64,000 nucleotides of DNA from Enterovibrio norvegicus DSM 15893 (lineage in GTDB: Bacteria > Pseudomonadota > Gammaproteobacteria > Enterobacterales > Vibrionaceae): assembly GCF_900115495.1 (NCBI RefSeq), contig NZ_FOWR01000023.1:25795-89794 (forward strand), written 5' to 3'. Of this stretch, positions 56,290 through 64,000 are shown piece after piece (the stretch's first letter is position 1; every line of letters starts with the position of its first letter). The notes beneath the pieces were generated by a model. It had not been told where the DNA came from, did not search any database, and saw nothing but the letters and a program-made list of their open reading frames with translations. The position numbers and the translations under genes were made by a program.

Positions 56290-57261
56290 ATGTTCGACTT
56301 TTCTGACTTCTACCAACTCATCGCTAAAAACCGTCTTCAAAACTGGCTGAATGTCTTGCCAGCTCAACTGGCGGAGTGGCAAGAGCTTCCGCACGGCGAC
56401 ATGCCAAAATGGATGCGCGTACTAAAGAAGATCCCAACAGACGCACCATCCTCGTTTGAACTAAAAGACAGCGTAACGGTTGGCAGCGATGATGAGTTAC
56501 CAGAAGGTCAGCGTGCTAAGTTGGAAAACTTGCTGCGCTCATTCCACCCATGGCGTAAAGGCCCATACCGCGTTCATGGCATCGACATTGATACAGAGTG
56601 GCGATCAGATTGGAAATGGGACCGCGTGCTTCCGCACATTTCTCCATTAAAAGGTCGCTATGTTCTCGACGTGGGTTGTGGCAATGGTTATCACATGTGG
56701 CGCATGCTGGGTGAAGGCGCAGAACTCACCGTAGGTATCGACCCATCTGAACTTTTCCTTGTTCAATTTGAGGCGATCCGTCGCTTGATGGGAAATGACC
56801 AACGTGCGCACCTTTTACCTTTGGGGATTGAACGCCTGCCAGAGTTAAGAGCTTTCGACACTGTGTTCAGCATGGGTGTGCTTTACCACCGCCGTTCACC
56901 GTTGGACCATTTGATTCAATTAAAGAACCAATTGGTAAAAAACGGCGAGCTGGTTTTGGAAACACTGGTCATTGATGGCGACGAAAATGCGGTATTGGTT
57001 CCGTTTGACAGATATGCCCAAATGCGAAATGTGTACTTTTTCCCGTCGGCTAAAGCCTTGAAAGTATGGCTCGAAAAAGTGGGATTTGTTGATGTGCGCA
57101 TTGTTGATGAATGTGTCACTACCACCGACGAGCAGCGTACGACGGGGTGGATGACCCACAACTCGCTTCCAGACTACTTGGATCCTAACGACCCAACCAA
57201 GACAGTAGAGGGCTACCCGGCACCGAAGCGTGCTATCCTTGTAGCCAAGAATCCTGACTGA
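56290..57261 (+). CDS. cmoB: tRNA U34 carboxymethyltransferase CmoB
   Basis: A 323-residue enzyme using carboxy-SAM to form 5-carboxymethoxyuridine at tRNA position 34. [35 protein letters not shown] and [16 protein letters not shown] are characteristic. It ends before a strong terminator. Confidence 0.96.
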   Translation: MFDFSDFYQLIAKNRLQNWLNVLPAQLAEWQELPHGDMPKWMRVLKKIPTDAPSSFELKDSVTVGSDDELPEGQRAKLENLLRSFHPWRKGPYRVHGIDIDTEWRSDWKWDRVLPHISPLKGRYVLDVGCGNGYHMWRMLGEGAELTVGIDPSELFLVQFEAIRRLMGNDQRAHLLPLGIERLPELRAFDTVFSMGVLYHRRSPLDHLIQLKNQLVKNGELVLETLVIDGDENAVLVPFDRYAQMRNVYFFPSAKALKVWLEKVGFVDVRIVDECVTTTDEQRTTGWMTHNSLPDYLDPNDPTKTVEGYPAPKRAILVAKNPD

Positions 57262-57271
57262 TCTATGACAT

Positions 57272-57297
57272 AGGGCGCTTCTCGCGCCCTTTTTTTC
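57272..57297 (+). terminator. Terminator of cmoAB
   Basis: A 7-bp GC-rich stem (AGGGCGC / GCGCCCT) with loop TTCTC followed by a run of eight T. Confidence 0.9.
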
Positions 57298-57352
57298 AGG
57301 CTAGACTAGCGCCCTAAAATCAACTCCTTAATCACCCAGCACGGAGCTCCTC

Positions 57353-58114
57353 ATGCCAACTCGCATCGGATTGCTGATACTTTTTTCTGCTGCACTTTCT
57401 GGTTGTTCGATTACATCGCAACAGCAGCATCAGCAAACCTTGGACGCAATAAACAACGTAGAAACGTCAATTCAAGACGACCTAACAACGCTGAGTGGTG
57501 GACTCACGGAACAGCAAACACAGATCAGCACGCTAGAATCGCAAGTGAATGAGCTGACAGAAACGCTCAAGATCATGCGCAAAACGCAAGCGCGCGAAGC
57601 CGCCAACCGCCCAGAGCCAGAAATTGTCTATGTAGAAAAGAAAGTGCCTGTGCCGCTGGCAGACAATAAAGCCATTTTGGGCGAGCAAGAATGGGTGTGG
57701 ATAGATGCTGCCAGCGCAAATTTCAAAGCGCGTATCGACACCGGCGCAACCACCTCATCATTGAATGCCACCAATATCCAAGAATTTGAACGCGACGGTA
57801 AAACATGGGTCAGTTTCACCCTCGCGCACACCAAAAACGAAAAAGGCGATATTGAGCCGGAAGAATCTCTCGAAGCGCCTGTAAAGCGCTGGGTGAAGAT
57901 CCGCCAAGCCTCCTCTGAACAACTTGAGCGTCGCCCTGTCGTCGAACTTCGTGTTCGCCTCGGTAACTTGCACGAAAAAGCACAGTTCACACTAGCAGAC
58001 CGCTCACACATGGAATTCCCAGTCTTGTTGGGTCGCGAATTTTTCAAAGATATAGCGGTTGTTGATGTCAGCAAATCGTATATCCACCCGAAATACGTAG
58101 CCGACGATAAATAA
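57353..58114 (+). CDS. Retropepsin-like aspartic protease lipoprotein (RimK-associated)
   Basis: A 253-residue predicted lipoprotein (lipobox LSGC, Cys18) with a coiled-coil stretch (about 25-85) and a C-terminal protease domain (about 105-245) of the PF05618 type. The catalytic loop is IDTGATTSS; EFPVLLGREFFKD is the second conserved motif. Databases name the family ATP-dependent zinc protease, but the DTGA motif marks an aspartic protease fold. First gene of a three-gene cluster with an inactive transglutaminase/7TM protein and an ATP-grasp ligase. Confidence 0.88.
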   Translation: MPTRIGLLILFSAALSGCSITSQQQHQQTLDAINNVETSIQDDLTTLSGGLTEQQTQISTLESQVNELTETLKIMRKTQAREAANRPEPEIVYVEKKVPVPLADNKAILGEQEWVWIDAASANFKARIDTGATTSSLNATNIQEFERDGKTWVSFTLAHTKNEKGDIEPEESLEAPVKRWVKIRQASSEQLERRPVVELRVRLGNLHEKAQFTLADRSHMEFPVLLGREFFKDIAVVDVSKSYIHPKYVADDK

Positions 58115-58152
58115 GCCACTGAGTCAGTATCAGTGCAAATAACGAGGACAAA

Positions 58153-59658
58153 ATGACTTCACGCGTTCCTTTCTACTTACTCATCACCATGCTGATCATT
58201 GTTGGTCTCGGCATGAGTTTATATCGTCATGATGTGTACGGCGTGCCGTGGACAGCGGGACAAGAACATCAAGTGTGGGAAGTGGAAGCCCGCGTTGAAT
58301 TTCAGGCAAAAGGCGACCCTGTTAAGATTTCACTCGCCACGCCAGACACACAGCAAGGTTTTACGCTGATCAATGAGAACACAAGCTCGCCAGGGTATGG
58401 TTTTGCATTGATAAACACGGAAAATGGACGTCGTGCAGAATGGACGAAGCGCGAGGCCAACGGTAACCAGATCCTCTATTTCAAAAACCAAATGTTGGTG
58501 GATGAAAACGCGAAATTCCCCACTGAGCCACCCCTCGGTGATGCCAAACCCGTCGTGCTTGATAGCCCATTAATGACCGCGGCTGAAGCCATGCTGTCGC
58601 AGGCGCGTCAACGTTCTGCGGATAACAGCACACTCACGCGCGAGTTGATTAAACAGTTCAACGACAATGAAAGCCAGAATGCTGGCTTGCTAACAAAAGA
58701 AATGAGCAAAGCGGATGCCATCTCAGCGATTCTTTCTTTAGAAGGCATTCATGCTCGTGTCGTCGGTGCGCTTCATCTTGAAGATGGTCGTCGCCGCCAA
58801 AGCATTATTCCAATGGTAGAAATCTGGAATAACGACAAGTGGGAACTGTTTAACCTCGATACAGGCGCATTAGACACCACCAAGAACCTGATGATTTGGA
58901 ATCAAAAAGGCACCCCACTGCTTGAAGTTATGGGAGGCACGAATAGCCAAGTCAGCTTCTCCATCATCGCGCAAGACATTAGCCCGCAACAAGCCACGGA
59001 TGAAAAGATCCAAGCCGAAAGCCTGCTGAACTTCTCGATCCACAGCCTACCCATTGAAGAGCAAGCGATGTTCAAAACCATCATGCTTGTTCCTATTGGC
59101 GCGCTGATTGTGGTCATGTTGCGCGTACTCATTGGCCTTAAAACGTCAGGCACCTTTATGCCTGTTTTGATTGCCGTCGCGTTTGTACAAACGCAATTGG
59201 TCCCGGGCATTGTTGGCTTCTTGCTGATCGTTGGTACGGGTCTGATCATCCGAAGTTACTTGTCGCGGCTTAACTTGTTACTCGTTGCGCGAATATCAGC
59301 CGTGATCATTACGGTGATTCTGATTATCTCCGTGTTCACCGTCGTCGCCTTTAAGATTGGCTTGGTGGAAGGCCTCACGATTACCTTCTTCCCAATGATC
59401 ATTCTTTCCTGGACTATCGAACGTATGTCGATTCTTTGGGAAGAGGAAGGCGCGAAAGAAGTGATTGTTCAAGGTGGTGGTTCTTTGCTTACTGCCGTGC
59501 TGGTTTACATGGCAATGACCAATGATTTCGTTCGCCACATTACGTTTAACTTCATCGGTATTCAGTTGGTGATTCTGGCCGTTATTTTGATGCTGGGTAA
59601 CTACACGGGTTATCGCTTGAGCGAGCTAAAGCGCTTCAAGCCGCTGGTGAAGGATTAA
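58153..59658 (+). CDS. Inactive transglutaminase fused to a 7TM domain
   Basis: A 501-residue inner-membrane protein: one N-terminal helix (about 5-22), a periplasmic domain of transglutaminase type (about 35-290) and a C-terminal block of about seven helices (about 310-490, starting IMLVPIGALIVVMLRVLIGL). No Cys-His-Asp triad is evident, consistent with the inactive-transglutaminase family. It may sense or present a peptide for the adjacent ligase and protease; that role is inference. Confidence 0.85.
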   Translation: MTSRVPFYLLITMLIIVGLGMSLYRHDVYGVPWTAGQEHQVWEVEARVEFQAKGDPVKISLATPDTQQGFTLINENTSSPGYGFALINTENGRRAEWTKREANGNQILYFKNQMLVDENAKFPTEPPLGDAKPVVLDSPLMTAAEAMLSQARQRSADNSTLTRELIKQFNDNESQNAGLLTKEMSKADAISAILSLEGIHARVVGALHLEDGRRRQSIIPMVEIWNNDKWELFNLDTGALDTTKNLMIWNQKGTPLLEVMGGTNSQVSFSIIAQDISPQQATDEKIQAESLLNFSIHSLPIEEQAMFKTIMLVPIGALIVVMLRVLIGLKTSGTFMPVLIAVAFVQTQLVPGIVGFLLIVGTGLIIRSYLSRLNLLLVARISAVIITVILIISVFTVVAFKIGLVEGLTITFFPMIILSWTIERMSILWEEEGAKEVIVQGGGSLLTAVLVYMAMTNDFVRHITFNFIGIQLVILAVILMLGNYTGYRLSELKRFKPLVKD

Positions 59659-59662
59659 CGCC

Positions 59663-60649
59663 ATGTTTTCTTTGCTGACGAAAAAATTTACGTCCCCTTT
59701 TAAGCTGAACCGCGCTGGCATCATGGGCATGAACCGACGTAACATCAGCTACATTGGACGTTATAACAACCGTAAGTTGTTCCCTTTAGTGGACGACAAG
59801 CTCAAGACGAAAACCCTCGCACAACACGCGGGGGCAACCGTACCTGAGCTTATCGGCGTCATCAGCGAGCAACACAGCGTACCATCCATTCACGACATGG
59901 TGAAAGACTGGCCAGGCTTTGTTATCAAACCCGCGCAAGGCTCTGGCGGTAAAGGCATTCTGGTTGTTACCTCAAACCAAGATGGCATTTACAAAAAGCC
60001 CTCAGGCACTGAAGTTAGCAAGATTGAAGTTGAACGCCATATCACCAACACGCTTGCTGGCCTTTTCTCCCTTGGCGGAAAAAACGATGTCGCAGTAGTC
60101 GAAAACTTGATTCAATTTGACGATGTCTTTGATGGTTTTAGCTACGAAGGTGTGCCTGATATTCGCGTCATCGTGTTCAAAGGCTACCCTGTCATGGCGA
60201 TGATGCGTCTTTCGACATCAGCCTCTGACGGGAAAGCGAACCTTCACCAAGGTGCTGTGGGTGTCGGTATTGATATCGCCACTGGAAAAGCCCTTCGCGC
60301 CGTGCAATTTAACCGTCCTATCGAGCATCACCCAGACACTGGTCGTGCGCTGTCAGAATTGCATGTCCCTCACTGGGAGCAATTATTAACCCTTGCTGCC
60401 AGCGCATGGGAAATGACAAGCCTTGGATACCTAGGTACAGACATGGTGTTGGACAAAGAAAAAGGCCCGATGGTGCTCGAACTTAACGCGCGTCCAGGTT
60501 TGGCCATTCAGATCGCTAATGACTGTGGTTTGTTACCGCGTCTTCGTCATATTGAACGTATGGGTGTGCTTGCCACACCGCCAACACCCGAAGAGCGTGT
60601 GGCTTACTGCGCAAAACACTTTGTAGGCACGTACACGCCATCCAATTAG
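59663..60649 (+). CDS. RimK-like ATP-grasp alpha-L-glutamate ligase
   Basis: A 328-residue ATP-grasp enzyme expected to form amide bonds between carboxylates and amines. FVIKPAQGSGGKGILVV is the nucleotide loop, DIRVIVFKGYPVMAMMRLS the central strand, and MVLELNARPGLAIQIAN the magnesium-binding motif. Matches the alpha-L-glutamate ligase-related family found with 7TM-transglutaminase genes, not RimK itself. It begins 4 nt after the preceding gene. Product unknown. Confidence 0.87.
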   Translation: MFSLLTKKFTSPFKLNRAGIMGMNRRNISYIGRYNNRKLFPLVDDKLKTKTLAQHAGATVPELIGVISEQHSVPSIHDMVKDWPGFVIKPAQGSGGKGILVVTSNQDGIYKKPSGTEVSKIEVERHITNTLAGLFSLGGKNDVAVVENLIQFDDVFDGFSYEGVPDIRVIVFKGYPVMAMMRLSTSASDGKANLHQGAVGVGIDIATGKALRAVQFNRPIEHHPDTGRALSELHVPHWEQLLTLAASAWEMTSLGYLGTDMVLDKEKGPMVLELNARPGLAIQIANDCGLLPRLRHIERMGVLATPPTPEERVAYCAKHFVGTYTPSN

Positions 60650-60677
60650 GGTTAGTGTTTACACATGACGAAAACAG

Positions 60678-60703
60678 AAAAAGTCGGGCATGCCCGACTT
60701 TTT
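60678..60703. terminator. Terminator of the ATP-grasp cluster
   Basis: A perfect 26-bp palindrome (AAAAAGTCGGGCA and its complement) 29 nt past the ligase stop; may also serve the convergent DHH gene. Confidence 0.88.
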
Positions 60704-60747
60704 ATTATTATCCGTTATGTCATTCGCCATTCGGCTTGCACATGGGG

Positions 60748-61680
60748 CTAGCCGTCCGTGTTGATCCTCACGATCAGATCATCTTGGATCTGCGCCGCCA
60801 TTTCGTTCGGCACTTGGCAGGTTCCTGCGTTCTCATGTCCACCGCCGCCGAAGTTCAACATCAATTCACCAATGTTCGTCTTCGAGGATTTATCGAAGAT
60901 GGATTTGCCACACGCAAACACGGTGTTTTGCTTTTTGAAGCCCCACAGTACATGGATGGAAATATTGCATTGTGGAAACAACGCATAGATTTCGAAGCGA
61001 TTCCCAGCCCAAATCTTGTCTTCATGGCGAAGGTCGAGAATGACCAAATTTCCGCATATCGAACCACAACGACGCAGTTGCTCTTGAAACTTCTCACGAT
61101 GACTAAAATACAGATCAACGCGTTCTTTCACGTCGTCCAGCAACATGATTTCATCAATACTCTTATCACGACAGTGGTCAATCAAATCCATCATCAATTG
61201 ATAATTAGAGATGCGGAAGTCTTGGAATCGACCTAGCCCTGTGCGGGAATCCATAATGAAATTCAACAAGCCCCACCCTGCGGGGTATAAAACTTCATCT
61301 TTGGTGTATTGCGCAGAGTCGCCTTTGTCCACTTCTTCCATCATTTCGTCCCACTCCGCAGGGAACGTGCTGTCGCCACCAAAATGCTTCCATACAACGC
61401 GCGCCGCAGAAGGGGCATCAGGATCGATAATATGGTTAGGGCTGAGTTCTCCGTTTCGGATTAACTCAGACGCATGGTGATCGATACAAAGGTGTGCTTT
61501 CGGGTTGTAAGGAAGGTTGGTGGTTATGTCGTACTCGTTGATATCAATCACACCATCTTGCATATCCTTCGGATGAACAAACTTGATGTCGTCAATCAAG
61601 TCGATGTGCTTGAGCAGTACCGCACACACTAACCCATCGAAATCGCTTCGAGTGATAAGGCGGTATCGTCTTTCCGGCAT
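60748..61680 (-). CDS. DHH-family phosphoesterase
   Basis: A 310-residue cytoplasmic protein with the DHH pattern: ITRSDFDGLVCAVLL (metal-binding Asp), LCIDHHAS (DHH) and the C-terminal DHHA1 GGGGHENAGTC. Related proteins act as exopolyphosphatases or hydrolyse small nucleotides; the substrate is not readable here. Stands alone. Confidence 0.85.
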   Translation of the reverse strand: MPERRYRLITRSDFDGLVCAVLLKHIDLIDDIKFVHPKDMQDGVIDINEYDITTNLPYNPKAHLCIDHHASELIRNGELSPNHIIDPDAPSAARVVWKHFGGDSTFPAEWDEMMEEVDKGDSAQYTKDEVLYPAGWGLLNFIMDSRTGLGRFQDFRISNYQLMMDLIDHCRDKSIDEIMLLDDVKERVDLYFSHREKFQEQLRRCGSICGNLVILDLRHEDKIWAGNRFEIYALFPQCNISIHVLWGFKKQNTVFACGKSIFDKSSKTNIGELMLNFGGGGHENAGTCQVPNEMAAQIQDDLIVRINTDG

Positions 61681-61792
61681 AGCAACTCTCCCTTATCGAG
61701 GTGGAGACATTCCCCTCTCATTGCTAACTAGCTTATTCTTATAGACTCTCTTAAGGATAAGACGGATACCCAATTGTGCAACTAATTGCTTT

Positions 61793-61875
61793 TATACCCA
61801 AACAACCTCAAGGTGCTTGTACAACGAGAGCTTGTTTGGCAGCACGCGAGAAGCTGAATTGAAAACATCGCTGTT
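61793..61875. repeat. Partial copy of the dispersed repeat (left end)
   Basis: Begins with the same 18-bp terminal sequence TATACCCAAACAACCTCA as the element at 46443 and stays similar for about 75 bp (CTTGT-CA-CGAGAG-TTGTT-GGCAG). No right-end inverted repeat was found nearby, so it is truncated or one-ended. Confidence 0.75.
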
Positions 61876-61913
61876 ATACAAAGTGTCAACTTATTCCAGG
61901 ACGAGACAGTTCA

Positions 61914-61946
61914 AAAACAAAAAGCCCATCAAGAGATAGGGCTTTT
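61914..61946 (-). terminator. Terminator of ctlX
   Basis: An 8-bp stem (AAAAGCCC / GGGCTTTT) with an 11-nt loop; on the minus strand followed by TTGTTTTTG, 18 nt past ctlX. Confidence 0.8.
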
Positions 61947-61963
61947 GCTGAAAAGCGACCGCA

Positions 61964-62932
61964 TTAGCGAGGAAGGAAATTTTCCGCCAGCATACAGCGC
62001 ACGCTACCACCACCAATGGTCTCTATGGTAGACACATCAATAGGAATCAATTGGCCATGATGACGAAGCACATCTTTCTGCTCCTTCGTGAACGCATTGT
62101 AAGCGGACATCGACATCACAATGAGCTTTTCATTTTTGTCATTACGCAGCTGCAAAATATTGCCGCAGAAGTGGTTCATCTGTTCTTCGGTGATTGAAAC
62201 CACGTCTTTCGTTTTCTGAAGTGATGACAGAACACGACGACGCTCGAATTCCTCAATGATCTCATCACAGATCACCGCAAACCCTTCACCCACTGCCATC
62301 ATTACGTTGGAGTGGTACACAGCCTGCCCTGACGCCATTTTCGTGTCAAAAAAGACCACATCCTTGAATCCCGCTTCATGAGCAAATTGCTGGAGTAACT
62401 CACGGTCACATCGCACAGATAACGCGGCGTAAATGGTGGCGTTGATATGATCCATGATCATGACACCGGTGCTTTCTAGAAAAGATTGAGGTGCCTTCAA
62501 GTCACCAATTTCCTGCACATTCAGAACATTGAAGCCTTGCGCGACAAGTGACGAGACCAATTGTCGCGTCCTCACTTCTCGACGGCGGTTTTCACATGCC
62601 ATAGGAAACAAATACACATCACCCGTCGGCGAGGTAGAAAACCAATTATTGGGAAAGACGGCATCAGGCGTTTCATCTTTGCCTTGTTCGTAATTCATCA
62701 CCGTCACGTTCACACCATGACGACGAAGCAACTCAACCATACCGTTAAATTCCAACAGAGCTTGTTGACGCACTTGTTCGTCCGTCAGGGCCAGTTTCTT
62801 TTGAAATTCATTGTCTGCGCTGGTTTCAGCATTAAATTTGAAATCGACAGGCGGCACCATCACAACCGCATTGGTCGAGTGCACATATTCTTTTGGAGCA
62901 GGGATCATATCTCTAAGCGCTGGTGCGACCAT
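61964..62932 (-). CDS. ctlX: Arginine-deiminase-related hydrolase, CtlX type
   Basis: A 322-residue guanidino-group-modifying superfamily enzyme. TPDAVFPNNWFST, FLESTGVMIMDHINATIYAA and the C-terminal GGGSVRCMLAENF with the catalytic cysteine are visible. CtlX proteins are proposed to hydrolyse citrulline or related compounds. ATG at 62932 (MVAPALRD) is set by GAGGTG 5 nt upstream; an ATG at 62947 would add five residues. An Lrp/AsnC gene lies upstream on the same strand with GGTAA-type palindromes between. Confidence 0.86.
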   Translation of the reverse strand: MVAPALRDMIPAPKEYVHSTNAVVMVPPVDFKFNAETSADNEFQKKLALTDEQVRQQALLEFNGMVELLRRHGVNVTVMNYEQGKDETPDAVFPNNWFSTSPTGDVYLFPMACENRRREVRTRQLVSSLVAQGFNVLNVQEIGDLKAPQSFLESTGVMIMDHINATIYAALSVRCDRELLQQFAHEAGFKDVVFFDTKMASGQAVYHSNVMMAVGEGFAVICDEIIEEFERRRVLSSLQKTKDVVSITEEQMNHFCGNILQLRNDKNEKLIVMSMSAYNAFTKEQKDVLRHHGQLIPIDVSTIETIGGGSVRCMLAENFLPR

Positions 62933-63035
62933 CTTACACCTCAACATTTTATTAACATTGTTATTATGAGGTTTATTTTAGTAACACTCTGAAGAGACAT
63001 TTACCTAAATTGCAGAAACTCTTTGGCCACCAAAA

Positions 63036-63077
63036 GGTAAATAACCTTAATTATAATGAATATATGGGTAATTTACC
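63036..63077. promoter_or_regulatory. Paired GGTAA...ACC motifs upstream of ctlX
   Basis: GGTAAATAACC (63036-63046) and GGTAATTTACC (63067-63077) lie 31 bp apart, three helical turns; half sites TTACC recur at 63001 and near 63713. Such phased AT-rich palindromes suit an Lrp/AsnC regulator, probably the neighbouring one. Inference. Confidence 0.5.
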
Positions 63078-63109
63078 TTTATAGCACAGAATCACCCCGT
63101 CACTTTCTC

Positions 63110-63160
63110 TTAACCTAAACAATCTAAAGGTGGTGATTCAGCGAGCGTGTGTTGACGAGA
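63110..63160. repeat. Decayed copy of the dispersed repeat
   Basis: TTAACCTAAACAATCTAAAG then GTGGTGATTCAGCGAGCGTG aligns with the left end of the element at 46443 (TTCAGCGAG shared exactly) but with several changes. It directly adjoins the stop codon of the Lrp/AsnC gene. Confidence 0.55.
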
Positions 63161-63655
63161 TCAACAGGGAGACATCAACTCAGGATTAATCCCTGCACTT
63201 CGTTTGTATTCAGCAATGACGATTTCGCTGCGTGTTTGGATAACGCCAGGTAGCTGAATGATTCGCGTCGACATGAATTGTTGGTAGGCTTTTATGTTTT
63301 TGACGCGGATTTTAATCATTGCATCGAAGTCACCAGACAAAGAGTAACACTCTTCAATTTCGGGGATCAGTAACGCCGATTTTGCGAATTTATCAAAGAT
63401 CGACAAGTTCGTTTGGTCTAGCCGGATATGGATGAATACTACAACCTCTAACCCAAGCTTCTCAGCAGAAATATCCGCGTGATAACCCGAGATATACCCT
63501 TCCCTCTCCAACCGCTTAACACGCTCTGAACAAGGCGTTGTCGTGAGGTTCACCCTCTTTGCTAATTCAACGACAGGTAATCGCCCATTAGATTGCAGAA
63601 TTCGAAGGATCTCGATATCAATGCGGTCGAGGTTCGACGTATCAGAAGCTGCCAT
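63161..63655 (-). CDS. Lrp/AsnC-family transcriptional regulator
   Basis: A 164-residue regulator: helix-turn-helix (about 9-60, NLDRIDIEILRILQSNGRLP, VVELAKRVNLTTTPCSERVK) and a RAM/AsnC ligand domain (about 75-150, SLSGDFDAMIKIRVKNIKAY). ATG at 63655 is used; the upstream codons add 12 residues without an SD. It is most likely the regulator of ctlX, sensing an amino acid. Confidence 0.9.
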   Translation of the reverse strand: MAASDTSNLDRIDIEILRILQSNGRLPVVELAKRVNLTTTPCSERVKRLEREGYISGYHADISAEKLGLEVVVFIHIRLDQTNLSIFDKFAKSALLIPEIEECYSLSGDFDAMIKIRVKNIKAYQQFMSTRIIQLPGVIQTRSEIVIAEYKRSAGINPELMSPC

Positions 63656-63763
63656 GTAAGTTCTCTCCTCTGTCCTAGATAACCAGTCCAATAACGTAAC
63701 ACAGAGAAATTACCTATAGAAGTGGCCAAGTTAAGGGAATAGATATTGAGAAGAGAAATAGCA

Positions 63764-63896
63764 AAAACGAAAAAAGCCTGACTTTACAGCCCGATATTTC
63801 GAGCGTGATGTGGGTGACGGATTTGTACGGGCAAACCCTTTGCAACGGCCTGAGGGTGATGACAATCCATGACGAAAACGAAAAAAGCCTGACTTT
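63764..63896. repeat. 22-bp direct repeat in the tRNA-fMet terminator region
   Basis: AAAACGAAAAAAGCCTGACT plus TT occurs at 63764-63785 and 63875-63896, 111 bp apart. The second copy is the stem side of the tRNA-fMet terminator; the first belongs to the decayed tRNA copy. Confidence 0.8.
63806..63873 (-). pseudogene. Decayed tRNA-fMet copy
   Basis: Starting from the 22-bp direct repeat, the sequence TTTCGAGCGTGATGTGGGTG and CGGATTTG keeps step with the 3' half of the intact tRNA-fMet gene (TTTCGAAAGTGGTTGCGGGA, CGGATTTG), then drifts; the acceptor and anticodon stems no longer pair. Best read as a degenerate tandem tRNA copy. Confidence 0.5.
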
Positions 63897-63911
63897 GCAG
63901 TCAGGCTTTTC
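63882..63911 (-). terminator. Terminator of tRNA-fMet
   Basis: An 8-bp stem (AGCCTGAC / GTCAGGCT) with loop TTTGCA; on the minus strand followed by TTTTTTCG. Confidence 0.88.
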
Positions 63912-63916
63912 GAAAG

Positions 63917-63993
<77 letters not shown>

Positions 63994-64000
63994 TCCGATT

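Overview
The window looks like chromosomal DNA of a marine gammaproteobacterium, most likely a member of the Vibrionaceae. Evidence: the order aspS, yebC, ruvC, ruvA, ruvB, cydAB-cydX-ybgE, ybgC-tolQRAB-pal-cpoB, nadA is the enteric/vibrio backbone; moderate GC; DMSP catabolism and nickel SOD point to a marine lifestyle. The genus cannot be fixed from the sequence alone.

Layout. 1-4150: a truncated LysR regulator, a tRNA-Ser(GGA), a DEAD-box helicase, yehS, then an operon behind a strong Fur-box-like palindrome that encodes a TPR-like protein, a small His-rich membrane protein, nickel superoxide dismutase (sodN) and its maturation protease (sodX). 4160-13600: a five-gene minus-strand operon (membrane OB-fold protein YqiJ, flotillin YqiK, a 1621-residue AAA ATPase, a one-motif phospholipase-D-type protein, and TelA); this is the least explained system here. 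It ends next to a second, near-identical tRNA-Ser(GGA). 14270-22390: a complete DMSP catabolic cluster (dddD, dddR, dddT, dddB, dddC). 22550-25850: a UPF0149 protein, DbpA helicase and a bile-acid/sodium symporter family protein.

26000-36490: nadA, the tol-pal operon and the cydAB-cydX-ybgE cytochrome bd operon, all on the minus strand. 36490-48550: ruvB and ruvA, then a block of foreign order (a second, cyanide-insensitive-type bd oxidase with a 39-residue DUF2474 protein, deoD, a DUF3012 lipoprotein, an ABC exporter, a DoxX protein) that separates ruvAB from ruvC-yebC-aspS. 48830-55230: yecE and a TetR-controlled MMPL/RND exporter operon with four operator-like palindromes. 55490-60650: cmoAB and a three-gene cluster of aspartic protease, inactive transglutaminase/7TM protein and RimK-like ATP-grasp ligase. 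60750-64000: DHH phosphoesterase, ctlX with an Lrp/AsnC regulator, a decayed tRNA-fMet copy and an intact tRNA-fMet.

Repeats: a 264-bp element with 18-bp terminal inverted repeats and two partial relatives, two short tandem arrays (9 bp x 8; 7 bp x 7), and a duplicated tRNA-Ser plus terminator unit 13.7 kb apart.
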